A DNA stretch of 64,000 nucleotides from Helicoverpa zea (Eukaryota > Arthropoda > Insecta > Lepidoptera > Noctuidae), in NCBI RefSeq assembly GCF_022581195.2, contig NC_061455.1, forward strand, positions 3,778,120-3,842,119, written 5' to 3'. The notes under the pieces are model-generated. The model was not told the DNA's origin and did no database searches. It worked only from the letters and a program-made list of their open reading frames with translations. Position 1 is the first letter of the stretch. The number at the start of each line of letters is the position of its first letter. The position numbers and the translations under genes were made by a program. This document shows positions 20,201-31,146 of this stretch, piece after piece.

Positions 20201-21231
20201 TCACCGAGATCATGTATGCTGACGATCTGTGTTTCGTGGCAGAATCCCCAGAAAGCCTGCAACAATTGATGTCCAATTTTCACGAGGTTTGTCAAAAATT
20301 TGGCCTGAAGATCAGTGTCAAGAAGACGGAGGTTATGTCCTTGGACAATAACGGTCACGAGACACTGACTATAAGACTCGGTGAGGACTCGTTAAAGCAG
20401 GTCGATAAATTCCGTTATTTGGGGAGCACATTAACATCGAAGTGCGACCTTGATGTAGAGATCAACAGCAGAATCGGTGCTGCTGCCGCAGCATTCGGCA
20501 AGCTGGATGCCAAGGTCTTCCGTTCCCATGATCTTAAACTGGCTACAAAAATATCGGTTTATATGGCAATAGTATTGCCTAACATCTTATACTCTGCTGA
20601 AACGTGGACTGTGTACCGCCGGCATATCCGCACACTAGACCAATTCCACCTCAAATGTCTACGTAAAATACTTAAGATCCGATGGTCTGATCGTGTGCGA
20701 AACACCGAAGTGCTGCGACGAGCCAATGTCGGTGGCATTGAGGCTTACCTTATGCGGCGACAGCTTAGATGGTGCGGTCACGTGTCACGTATGGCGGAGG
20801 AGCGAGTGGCTAAGCGCATCTTTTATTCCGAACTAAAGGAGGGCAAACGAAAGCAGGGCGGACAGTTCCTCCGATATAAAGATGTGCAAAAACGTCACAT
20901 GAAAAAATGTGACATTGAGCCTTCGCAATGGGAAGGGCTAGCAGCCCAACGGCCTGATTGGAGAGCTCTAGTTAGAAACAAAGTTTCTGACTTTGAGGAG
21001 CGTCGTCGGTCAGAGCTTGATTCTAGACGCGACGAACTGAAAGCCCGACCACCCGCGGCAATCAGTTACAATTATGATAATGGTGTGCTCACATGTCCGC
21101 AATGTGCGCGGACCTTCTCAAAGAAGATTGGCTACTGTAGTCATATGCGAGCACACCAGCGACAATTATCTGTACGGAGTTGAGGCAGTCGCCGTGACCG
21201 AAATCGGTCTGGAGTCATCATCATCATCATC
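17265..21231 (+). mobile_element. Non-LTR retrotransposon in unit 2, 3' (TCA)n tail
   Basis: A 12-bp direct repeat 'aaggcatcaagg' flanks it (17253-17264 and 21232-21243), and unit 1 has one copy of the site ('gaggcatcaagg' near 3522-3533). The element is about 4.0 kb, with an open region at 17692-21183 encoding endonuclease and reverse transcriptase. The 3' UTR is very short and ends in 'tcatcatcatcatcatc'. A single ORF, microsatellite tail and short 3' UTR fit RTE/CR1-related elements, but I could not assign a clade. One in-frame TAG at 19309-19311 breaks the ORF. Confidence 0.85.
17776..21183 (+). pseudogene. Endonuclease-reverse transcriptase ORF interrupted by one TAG
   Basis: The frame is open from 17692 (a TTG codon) to 21183, except for TAG at 19309-19311. 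The first ATG is at 17776. Counting codons from 17692: APE endonuclease motifs appear first (FGAWNVRTLL, LLLGDFNARVGRD, TDHRLVV), ending near codon 370. A linker follows to the stop at codon 540. The reverse transcriptase comes next (AGMDSLPGELIKYGG, QFGFRPDRGTCEA, FVDLEKAFDSVPRE, GVKQGC and catalytic YADD at codons 842-845). A C-terminal C2H2 finger (C-x2-C-x12-H-x3-H) starts at codon 1135. The same frame continues on both sides of the TAG, so it is a simple nonsense change and not a frameshift. All catalytic motifs survive. Confidence 0.85.
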
Positions 21232-21276
21232 AAGGCATCAAGGTGAACACAGTAAAAAAAAGTTACAGCCAAACAG

Positions 21277-21282
21277 TTTATT
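21277..21282 (-). promoter_or_regulatory. Poly(A) signal of JHEH copy 2
   Basis: AATAAA on the minus strand, about 100 bases after the stop codon at 21385-21387, in the same place as in copy 1. The retrotransposon ends just beyond it (its 3' flank is 21232-21243), so the insertion left the signal of this gene intact. Confidence 0.6.
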
Positions 21283-21384
21283 TAAAAATAAATCTATGAC
21301 AAAATCGTGAATTTGTGTTCAAAAATCAAAGAAGACCAAAAGCAGTAGGTACCAGTACGCAGAGAAGAAGTTGTCGATTTGTAT

Positions 21385-24011
21385 TCAACGGCCGAACAAT
21401 TGTGATAAGCCACCCTTGATCTTGTCCACTCCTTTCTCTAAAGTGTCTACAATAGGTAACGTGGGTAGTTTGATAGGGAACTTGGAGTTTGACTCTTCAA
21501 CCTTGTTATTTTCTTCATTGTATTCCAAGAATAAGTCCAGTGCTGAGAGGACGTCTTCAGAAAATACTTCTGGGGCCTCCATGGCCAAGAAATGTCCTTG
21601 GCTGTCAAGAACTGTTGAACGCAGTAGGTTGGTGAATTTGTATTTGAGCATGATCGGAGATTCGTAGATGATTTCGTCTTTAGCGTGAATGGTGCAGGTC
21701 GGTACTGATGTGGGGATTCTGAAAGAGGTAAAAGTGTAAGTATTGAGTATAAAGAAGAAATAAATAAATACCTACAATTTTATGGAGGGTAAAGAGTTCA
21801 AGTTGTTTCTATGTAGTAGACAGCTGCAAAATTACGGGGTATCCAGAAGATTTGGCAATTTTAAATTCGGAACTAAAAAAATATTACTTACGATGATATT
21901 CCCATGCCAAGGGTTCTCTTATTAATGGACTCAGCATATACTCTGACAGCAGTGGTGAACTTATTTTCAGTCCAGTACATCATGACGTCATCAATAAGTG
22001 TCTCGGGCGCGTACAAGAGGGAAAGACCTCCGTCTACTCTGGTTTTGTAAGCTTTACGAGTACCACCAGAAAGGGGCTGCATCAGCCACGCGAAGAGACC
22101 CATTGGAGAATCTGACAGGGCAATTCCTGTAATAGAAATATTATGAAATCATCTTCCTCTGCCTTTATCCTAATTTTATTTGGGGCTGGGGGAACGTGAT
22201 CTCTCCTTCCATACTCTTCTATCTGCCGTCGTCTTACGTGTAACATGAATGTATTTTCAAAATAATAAATAATCTTTTAATCAATTCTAGAGAGCATTAA
22301 ATAGATACAAGCAAAACTATTTAATAAAATGCATTTCGATATTATATTCTTACCAATGGTATCTGGCTTAGTAGCCTGCATGTGCAAGTACCCGGATTCC
22401 TCAACGAGTCCCAGAACGACATCAAGTATTGGGTACATTCTGTCCGCCACCGAAGAGTCCACGACCAGCGATTGGAACAACGGGTTCAGTGAACCAGCTA
22501 AGTAGGTGAGCAGTGAACCAGGAGCTAGAGATATCGGGAAGTTCGTGTGGTAGCCAAGGATTTTCTGAAAATAAAACGTGAAGGAAAAATTTCTTTAAAA
22601 ATAGGTAACCTATGGTGAAAAACTATCATGTATTTAATTAAAATAATAATTGAAAACCGCCATCAAAAAACTCCTAATTGTTTTACAAATATAATTTTTA
22701 AGAAAACTCTATAATTAAAATAATAAAAGAGTATTCGAAAATCTTACATCAGGATAGAAAGTGACCATATCGTTAGCTATTAGGGCACCAAAGTCGCCGC
22801 CTTGAACATAGAACTTCTCGAAACCGAGTCGGGCCATAAGGTTTTTCATGATAGCTGCAATTTCCACCTCTCCCATACCTGGACGAGTTGTTCCCTGCCA
22901 AATAAGAAAAAAAGGTTTTGCTTAATTATGTGGAACAAAATAATATATAAGCTTTTCAATTAGCAATTTATCTAATCTCTAAACGTCATATGTATTGAAA
23001 GTTCCCAAAATACTTACATCAGAAAAACCAAATCCAGGTAAACTTGGGACTACAACTTCCACAGCGAAACCTCTCTTTTCGTTGTATTCAGTAATAAGTG
23101 GAATGGATCCATAGAATTCCCTGATGGATCCAGGCCAGCCGTGCATCATGAGAAGAGGTAGCACCAACGTGCCTTCAGGTACCTAAAACAAAGAAGCGCC
23201 ATGTTTAGTACCACTCCAAATCACATAAGAAGTATAAGTCTCCAGCAGAATCTTTCCTTGCTTCAAGGACCTCTACGATTTCTGGCTAAGTTAATAACAT
23301 ACTCGAACATTTAGGAAAATTCTGAAAGAGTTGGTCCAGCTCAGAAATGTAATCCTAGCAACCTTAACCTACTAAGTTCCTACTGAAACGCGAGACCAAT
23401 GCAAGAAACTCACATAATATAGATAATACTGACCTCAGGCTTCACCCTAATGAAGTGTATATCAAGCCCTTGAATATTAGTCTTGTAATGAGGGAACTGG
23501 TTCAAGAAATCTTCGCGTTCAGTGAAGTTGTACTTGTTAGCCCAGAAGTCCATCCAGTAGTCCAGGTTATCTGAGTTGAAACCGTACTCGAAGGCAATAC
23601 CTTCTAGAGGTTTGGTCACTTCGCGGCGATTGTTGATACGATTTCTTAGGTCAGCTACCATCTGAAACATTAGGAAGGAAAACTGGTGGATGAGAAATTT
23701 GTAGTTGTTCCGTCTTTTGAGCCGACAGAGCGTATTGCAATATGTATTTTTGCAAGCCAAGTTCATTTCCATTACAAAAAAAAAAGTTTCAATTAAAATG
23801 TATCTAAACAATGAAATAAAACACTTACCTCATCCGTGAACTGGATTTTGAAAGGTCGGATATCCTCGCTAATCTTCCCCTCTTGTCCAAGTGGACCCCA
23901 CCATTTTTCTATACTTGATAGAAATTCAGGTGAGGTGACCTCCTTGGCGGACACACCCAGGACAAGAGTCACGTAGGCCGAAAGCACGAATACTCTTAAG
24001 AACGTATTCAT
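21385..24011 (-). CDS. JHEH: Juvenile hormone / microsomal epoxide hydrolase, copy 2
   Basis: This is the tandem paralogue of the gene at 3677-6323, with the same seven exons in the same phases: 24011-23829, 23661-23434, 23182-23018, 22894-22748, 22564-22354, 22126-21892 and 21718-21385 (500 aa). All active-site positions match copy 1: HGWPG 151-155, Asp226, Tyr300, Tyr375, Glu405 and His432. By eye the proteins differ at only three positions, all in the C-terminal extension: Phe456 to Tyr, Lys476 to Thr and Ser482 to Thr. The introns between exons 1 and 6 are almost base-for-base the same, whereas intron 6 and the 3' UTR have diverged. The start is ATG 24011; the in-frame codon at 24026 is TTG. 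A 4-kb retrotransposon lies just past the 3' end. Confidence 0.93.
22148..22250 (+). repeat. Dispersed repeat in JHEH copy 2 intron 5
   Basis: This is the paralogous copy of the repeat at 4460-4562, with the same 'tttatttggggctggggg' core and a few substitutions. Confidence 0.5.
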
Positions 24012-24049
24012 CGTTGCTGATTTCAATGTTCGACTAACCGAAGTCCCAG

Positions 24050-24057
24050 CTTATATA
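24050..24057 (-). promoter_or_regulatory. TATA box of JHEH copy 2
   Basis: TATATAAG on the minus strand, ending 38 bases before the ATG at 24011. It is identical in sequence and spacing to copy 1, so the core promoters of the two genes are the same. Confidence 0.5.
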
Positions 24058-26252
24058 CTGTTCCCCATTTAGTTTATTTCGATCTACACCAATTGTTTAA
24101 ATATTAAATTTTTAATATTAACATTAAATTGTTTAATTTTACAATATTTGCTCAATTTCGTCAGTGAATGAAAAAAAGGTGTGCTTCCTTTTCTTATTCA
24201 AAAATGCCTACAATTTTTGCTTGACTAAGAATGTTTCCTCGCTTTGTCTGCATGATTAAAAACCAGTGGAGTGTACTTCATACCCGCGCTCCGGTATTCG
24301 ACGGTGCAATTCCGTAAAGTATTCGAGTACAAATGACCGCACACAATATGAAAATCAGCCCACTTTCCTTAAGGCAAGTGTATTGTGTGAATTTTGAAAT
24401 CTCATTTGTTATTTATTTATTTACGATTTTTTACATACGAAATAAAGAAAAACAACAGGAAAGAAAGAAAGAAAGAATTTACAAAGGTAAAGCCTATTTC
24501 TAAATCAAATTCTTCCAGCATAGCTGCGAAAGTAAATAGGAATAATAGAGTTGTTTGTTTTGATAGGTTTTCAATGGTTAAATAACTGATAACTGTGTTT
24601 TTGTTACTTAAACCATCTTTACTCTTAGAACTCAATAATGATTCTTTAATTAAGTGGTGTTTGACCACTTATTAAGTTCCATTTTCAACCTAGATGGGCC
24701 ATTTCTGGGAATACATGAAAGTAAAGTAGATAAAAACATTTTAGTACTTAATACAACTTTTTCAGTTTCTATTTGCTTCAGGCACTAAAATCAACAATCA
24801 TTAATAATAGCCACATTGAATATTAAATGTGTCGCTAATTTGTTAATTTGCATAGTTATTAATTAACACCTGGTTCTGTATGTCATTAGTTCCAGTCGAA
24901 ACCGTTCAAATAAATATGTTTTGAAGGTACATATTTTTGGCACGTACAGAACTATTAGTTCTCCAAATAAGGAAAATTGAAACAAACTGCGCAAATAAGA
25001 CTTGAAAATGTATTATTTGTGTTTCATCATACGGTCTTTCTTTATTGTTTCAGAAGTAAGAGTTTCCAGGTCATTAAGATATTTTTGAAAGCTTCCAATT
25101 ATGTATATAGCACGATTTCAATTTATTATTACATTTTTTCAAGTGTCGTGTTACTATAGCTCCCTCACGATGGTTCTTAAATTATTTAAGAACGAATTAA
25201 TCACGAGCCACAAAATCCAAACTGTAACATGTCACGGGGTCTCATATAAATCCGTAGCGGCAGCTGAAAGACGTAAGGTAAAACACATCCCATATTTTGA
25301 ATACGCGGAATATCAATATCTTACAATCACACATAAATATCGCATAAATATCCATTTCACTTCAAACCCAAATCAAATAAATACAATTTCCTAACACACC
25401 CTCAAGAATAAACAAGAAGTACTCTTCCAATAAATTCATATAAATTGAAGCACTTCAAAACATCCATCGTTGATATCCGTGCGAATTGAACGATTTTTTC
25501 ATCGGGCTCCAAAGAAATGGTATTCAACAAGCATATACTTTGGGATGACATGATAAATTATGTAATTTGCAACAGACTCCTGGCTCGAGGGCCCGCAAAA
25601 ACGTGCTTTAAATGGAGTGCCAACCGAATACGGCTGAGAGGTAAATATCTGTGTATGTTGCGGATGTGTGTATCATATTTACTCTTATCTCTCCCGTAAT
25701 GTGATACCTACGAGTTTTTGGAGTGCTTTGCTAAATAAACTTGTGTTATGTTCGTGTTACCTCTAAGTACTATGTAGCTATCGGTGATATTGAAATGTAA
25801 AGGGTATATGTTTCCAATACCAAGTGTCTTTTATTTCTTTTGGTAGGTGATCCGGCCCGAAGGACCAATAGCGGCATCCGGGTAAAAAATGTATATGTTA
25901 ACGTGATAATAAGTTGCTGAAAAATACAAATATAATATTCATCAGTTTTGATGAACTTATGTTTCTACTTAAGTTATGTTTGATTTTTAATATGATATAG
26001 AAATTCATAAGCTGCTTAAGATTACATTTTTAATTACCAAACAATGAAAGTAGAAGGAAAGATATAAATAAAAATACCCGTGAATTCAATTATCTTTATT
26101 CGAGATAAATTGAAATTTGGAAAATTAAACCTTCAAACTTAATGCATATTTCATTACCTACACAATTAATACAGCAAATATTTATGCAACTGTTGAACAC
26201 TGTGTTAACTAAAGAAAAATGATAACATAGAAACAGGTACTAAGATCTACGT
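24058..26252. other. Upstream region of JHEH copy 2
   Basis: No gene is present. The stretch to 25582 is nearly identical to 6370-7887. At 25580-25582 (CTG) it shows the intact target of the unit-1 element. 25583-25853 matches 14656-14935 closely, and the remainder matches the end of unit 1 with many differences. Confidence 0.6.
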
Positions 26253-26330
26253 CACAGATATCCAAAAACTATAAGGAAAATTACAATTGTTACATCAACT
26301 TTTATAGAAACTAATATGTTTTTTATTAAC

Positions 26331-26475
26331 GACATCAAAAATCATCAAATGACCCCTCCCGCTGTGGATTAGCAGCGGTGAGGGAGTGTCAGACTCTAAC
26401 TGACTAAAAACCGTCGTGTTCCGTCGGGCCTTTTATGTACTAGGGCCACGGTAACTTTTTCGAACAATCAATCAA
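26331..26475 (-). repeat. Dispersed SINE-like repeat, copy 1
   Basis: Read on the minus strand it contains 'ccctagtacataaaaggcc', 'ttttagtcagttagagtc' and 'tgacactccctcaccgctgc', ending in 'gggaggggtcatttgatga'. Plus-strand relatives lie at 29990-30172, 40605-40770 and 41205-41348. Some copies hold 'gttcgaaag' upstream, which could be a degenerate B box. It encodes nothing recognisable. Confidence 0.6.
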
Positions 26476-28572
26476 ATAAGAATGTGTGTTTGTAAGGCCG
26501 GGGGCCGGGGGGGCCGGGGTCTGAGTTCCTTGGGTAACATAGCGTACTTTTTTTTAAACTTGATTATTGATAAATCTGCGGACGAAAGCAACGAGCTAAT
26601 ATTAGTCACTACTAATGATGGTCCGTCCAATTTGAAAAGATATTTCTGTGACTTTTATACAGGAAGGTTTTTTTATGTCAATGTTATTATAGTTCCCACG
26701 TGACTCAACTAAAACAACTGGCCGGAAATTATCAACATTCCTTTAAATTGTAATACTAGAAGTACCTTGAAGCCAATATTAATCGACTTAATAGATCTTA
26801 GTACAGATACTAGTTACTGGTTACGAATTTCATAATTATATTTACCTCATTTAATTACATACTTTGATATTATCTTAGAATTAATTCTTGATATGATTTA
26901 TTCTGCTTTTTTTAGGCTTATCTATATTTGATTGCGGATACGAGTATATAGATTAGGTACAAATCTATCGATAAAATCACTTAAACGTTAAATAATTTAA
27001 ATTTTTTCGCAATGTGACTCAGAAACCAGCTTGTTTGAACTTAAGTCAGTAAGTACTATAGTATCGTGATACCTGGACGATTGATCGCTAATGATAATTA
27101 TGTGATTAACTATTACCTATAGGATAATTACCTTAATATTCTCTGTTTGTCTCAAAATGTTCTCTTATTACTGTGTGTTTTTTTTTTTTGGAATTCGTCG
27201 TATGCGTCATATGTTAGATTATTAACATCCGTGATAGTTATAAGAAGCTAGAAAACTATCCAAATAGATCTATTAAAAAATACCTGACATTTTTATCGGT
27301 ACGTATTTTACAAATATCCAGGTTTAATCCACAGTAGTCTGAACAAAGTTCAAAGACTCTTAACATTTTTCTTTTTTTCCTTTGCTAACATAAAAGCTTG
27401 CATGACGTATTTGAAACCTCAGGGAAATTATGGCTTTCATATTGAGAGCTCTCTGATTGTGATAAGTCACGTTTCCCACGGAGTGCCCACTATGTCTGAC
27501 TTGGGCTGTGAAATACTGGCAGCATTCAAATGTTCAGATTTCAAACATATTTTTGTCTTTTATATGGCCAGTATTATGGAAATCGGTGACATTATTGTTA
27601 TAATTTGTAGGTTTGACTTTAAAGTTTGAATAATAAATGCGTAATTTTTTAATATATTCTAAATAGTTCTTATTTTAAATTCGCTACGGATGGTAATGTT
27701 TCGGCCAGAATGCAGAAAAGAAGATTTCACATACAACCTCTACAGCACTGTAAGCTGGAGTATTTGTGCGTATTATCCCAAATCCTTTGCAGATACCAGG
27801 AAAACGAACCGTTGTAGTGTTGTCTATTTATATCCAAGACTTTATTACCAGCCTGATACAGCAATAAAAACCCGTTCACGTAACACAAGTTGCCACGTAA
27901 AACGATTCAATTAATGACTGCTACGCACCCCGGGAACAAACCATTATCGCGACTTTTGTCCGTTTTTTGTTCCACTCTACTCGTCCGGCTTTCACTTACC
28001 AATTAATGATTCAGACGTTAAATTCTCATTTAAGAATTAAGCTATTTACATTGTGAGTGGTGAAATGGATTGAATGATTTTTACATTTTATCTTACACGC
28101 TCGACTTGTTCTTTTAATTACAGAGAAAAGTGGTAATGAGTGAAGAGGTTTACAGCGGTTTCACACCAGTGAATTTTCCATTCAGTTTTTTTCGGACACA
28201 TTTTGAGCGACAAGGAAACTGTCATGCGATTTCACATGTCATCGTTTGAACCGGTACTTATCATGGCTGTATCGGTTCAGTAGTTTTGGCATGAAAGGGG
28301 GAAAGATAGACAGAGTGACTTTTGTATTTTTTATCTTGGTAAGATAAAACGAATATCAAAACGAAACTCTTTGCTTCATTAATTCACCAAAAAAACCCTT
28401 AATTCAATCTCAAGCAATACTGAGTATTCAATGGTTTGTATGCGGAAATCGCTCGAAGCGCGTTTCATTTGATAAGGAAAACGAAAACAATATCACATAA
28501 CACTTGGTTTTACTACGGCTTAGAGGAAAACCTTTCAGCTAAAAGCTGGATTATGTTTGGCTGAATTACAAT

Positions 28573-28747
28573 ATTTTTTTCCACGAACTATATAGAACAT
28601 GTATTTTTAGAAACATGACTTGCTTTATCAGACGCATTAAAAGATAGCCAGCAAGATTCTTATTTTTTTTCTTCACGAACTATGTATTTGTAGAATATAT
28701 ATTTAAAAAAATATGACTTGCTTTATCAAACGCATTAAAAGATAGCC
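28573..28747 (+). repeat. Two-copy direct repeat
   Basis: The block 'gacttgctttatcagacgca' with 'ttaaaagatagcc' at 28617 recurs at 28715 with one change. The preceding 'cacgaacta' segments also match, giving a 98-base period with two units. It is probably a local duplication. Confidence 0.55.
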
Positions 28748-29989
28748 ACAGATAGAAATGACCGCAGTGAATCACAAATATTGATACGCAGTAGATATTT
28801 TGAGGGTTAGCTGTTTTTTATTTTTGTAATTATTTTTTAATTAGTAAGATAAGGACCTCAGTAACGCATTAGATTGTATTGTATCTGTAATGCTAGTGAT
28901 AAGGTTGATGAGTAAATAAATAAAATAATTTTAATACGCAGATTTTTTGTGTTCCAAAGTTGGAAGGGTCTTTTCCATACAGAGAAAACAGGATTATGAT
29001 AAATAGATTTAATTATAGATTTGATTTAGGATTACGATATTAAGATAAATAGGCGCTAATATCAGTTTGGCATTAGTGGAGTTCCGTGTGCTTCAAATTG
29101 GCAAAACTCGGGGATTTTTTTTACAAATAATGAATCTTTTTGGTTGAAGCGGCATGGGATCCGGGATCTCCACCATAATATATTATAATTAATTCATAAT
29201 TTCAATTTTTTTTTTCATCGAAAAAAACAGCCAAACAAAATAGAATATGCTAGCAAAACTATAAACACATACGCCCCACATATCGGTGTGACCCAAATCA
29301 CAATTTGGCGGTGTAATAACATGCGACCGTAAGACACGGTCATATACACTTTAATTGCATACACTTCAGTTACATCCCCTGTTAATGTCACACGTAAATT
29401 GAAATACCGAGTTTTACGAGTATCGCCTCATTTAAAATTTAAATCAAGCATTCGCATGCATTTCAGAAATAAAAAGACATTAGTATGTACAGCACTACAA
29501 ACGGTTTTTTACACCCCTAATTCAGTTAGCAAAGGGTCATCACTCGCTGCGTTCTAATTATCATAATTCAGAAAAAAAACCTTTCCTAAAATTCGGAGCT
29601 CCAACTAAATGGGTCGAGGCATATTTTTTTGGTGTAAAAAGGACTCTGGTTCACTACATACGGTTGTTTATCTGAGGCACTGGAGTGTTCCGAGTGCCAT
29701 CATCATCAGTCAGCTGGCGTAATTACTTGGACAGCCCTAGAGGACGGGACGTGCTTGCGGCAGCCCTGATCTATGTACTGAGTAGTCTCGAGTGCCCAAG
29801 CCGTGAAGCAAAAAGTCCTGAACAGACTTTTGTTTTAGTGGACTTTATGGTGTTTAACATTGGAACGTTTTTTTTAGGTTATATTTTTAATCAAAATTAA
29901 TTTATTTCTTGAAAAGATTAAGTATTCATAAGGTACTTAAATAGGTTTACACATATGTATGTCCTTCTTTATTCAAGGTAAACATATTG

Positions 29990-30172
29990 TGCCTGCCGGG
30001 GCTGCGGGTTGTTCGAAAGAGATACCGCGGCCCTGGTACATAAAAGGCCTATGACACACGGAACACGACGGTTTTTAGTCAGTAAGAGTCTGACACTCCC
30101 TCACCGCTGCTAACCCACAGCGGGAGGGGTCATTTGATGATTTTTAACGTCGGAAAAAAAAAAAAAAAAAAG
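29990..30172 (+). repeat. Dispersed SINE-like repeat, copy 2
   Basis: The most complete copy of the family at 26331: 'gccggggctgcgggttgttc', 'taccgcggccctggtacata', 'ttttagtcagtaagagtctg', 'cagcgggaggggtcatttga', followed by an A run (about 30153-30171) that may be its tail. Confidence 0.6.
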
Positions 30173-31043
30173 GTAAACATATTGTTGTATATGCTTAGGG
30201 TAGGGTATGGTTTTGCAAAACAAACTAAAACATATTTTTTCACAAAAATATACCTATTTTAAAATAATGATTTTAAATGAAGCATAACACAAAGCAATGT
30301 TTGATGTTAGCTGTATTTACTTTGTAAATTGGAGAGACCTTGATGTCAATAAGTAGTTGTTTGGTTCGGAAAAATGCCAGATGTTTAAATACTTACACAT
30401 TTTCCTTGTAGCAACAAAGTAAGGAGCCTTAGAGTACCCACAAACTGCAAAGTTAACCGTCGGCCGACAGTTGACCCGATGGTTAGCAATGTTCTAAAAT
30501 CATCTAGATTCCAATATTATGATCGTTTTCAGAGGTTCTGATACCGGCTAAATACCTGATCTTTGTAATGTGCGTACTACCTTATATAGGTACCGTATCT
30601 TCATACTGATTTATGAGCTGAAACAAACTATCGGCCGACTTAAAGTTGGCAGTGTGTCACTCTTATACTTTGTACATATGTGTGCACTATTTACTTACAC
30701 TTATTATACTACGCCGTATGTTCTGTGACGAAAATAAGCCTGGCCTGAGGCTTTACTTTCTATTCCCAAGTTGGGTTATTTATCAGGTTGTCCCATTTTC
30801 TTCTATACTCGTAATAGATATCTATTTTAATGGCTTGCTATATTGTTTGCTTACATGTGTCTAAAAATATTAAAGCTAAACTTAGACCATAGGTAGTCAG
30901 GTACACTTAACTTAAGCTGAAAAAAAAACGAGACAAAATAATATTAATAGATACATAATTAAGATACTTATTTTATTTTTGCGATAGGTATTAGCTTTCA
31001 GTATACTAAAGATAAATAGGGCATGAATTGAATTTCTAAAGAC

Positions 31044-31146
31044 ATCATCATCAGCCTCCCTTACCCCAATGTTATTTGGGGTCGTCGCAGCATGTTTTCT
31101 TCTTCCACACTCTTTTATCAGCCGTCATCTAACAAATAAGTAACAT
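31044..31146 (+). repeat. Dispersed repeat related to the JHEH intron 5 copies
   Basis: It contains 'catcatcatcagcctccctt', 'tgttatttggggtcgtcgca' and 'cttttatcagccgtcatcta', the same block order as at 4460 and 22148. Confidence 0.5.

Larger units (their letters stand above)
16081..26252. repeat. Segmental duplication, unit 2 (JHEH copy 2)
   Basis: This is the second head-to-tail copy of the JHEH unit, starting exactly where unit 1 ends and matching 2922 onward. It carries two insertions that unit 1 lacks: the 16382-16930 repeat and the retrotransposon 17265-21231. It lacks the 7888-14652 element and the 14936-15557 segment. Homology fades after 'actaagatctac' near 26252. Confidence 0.85.
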
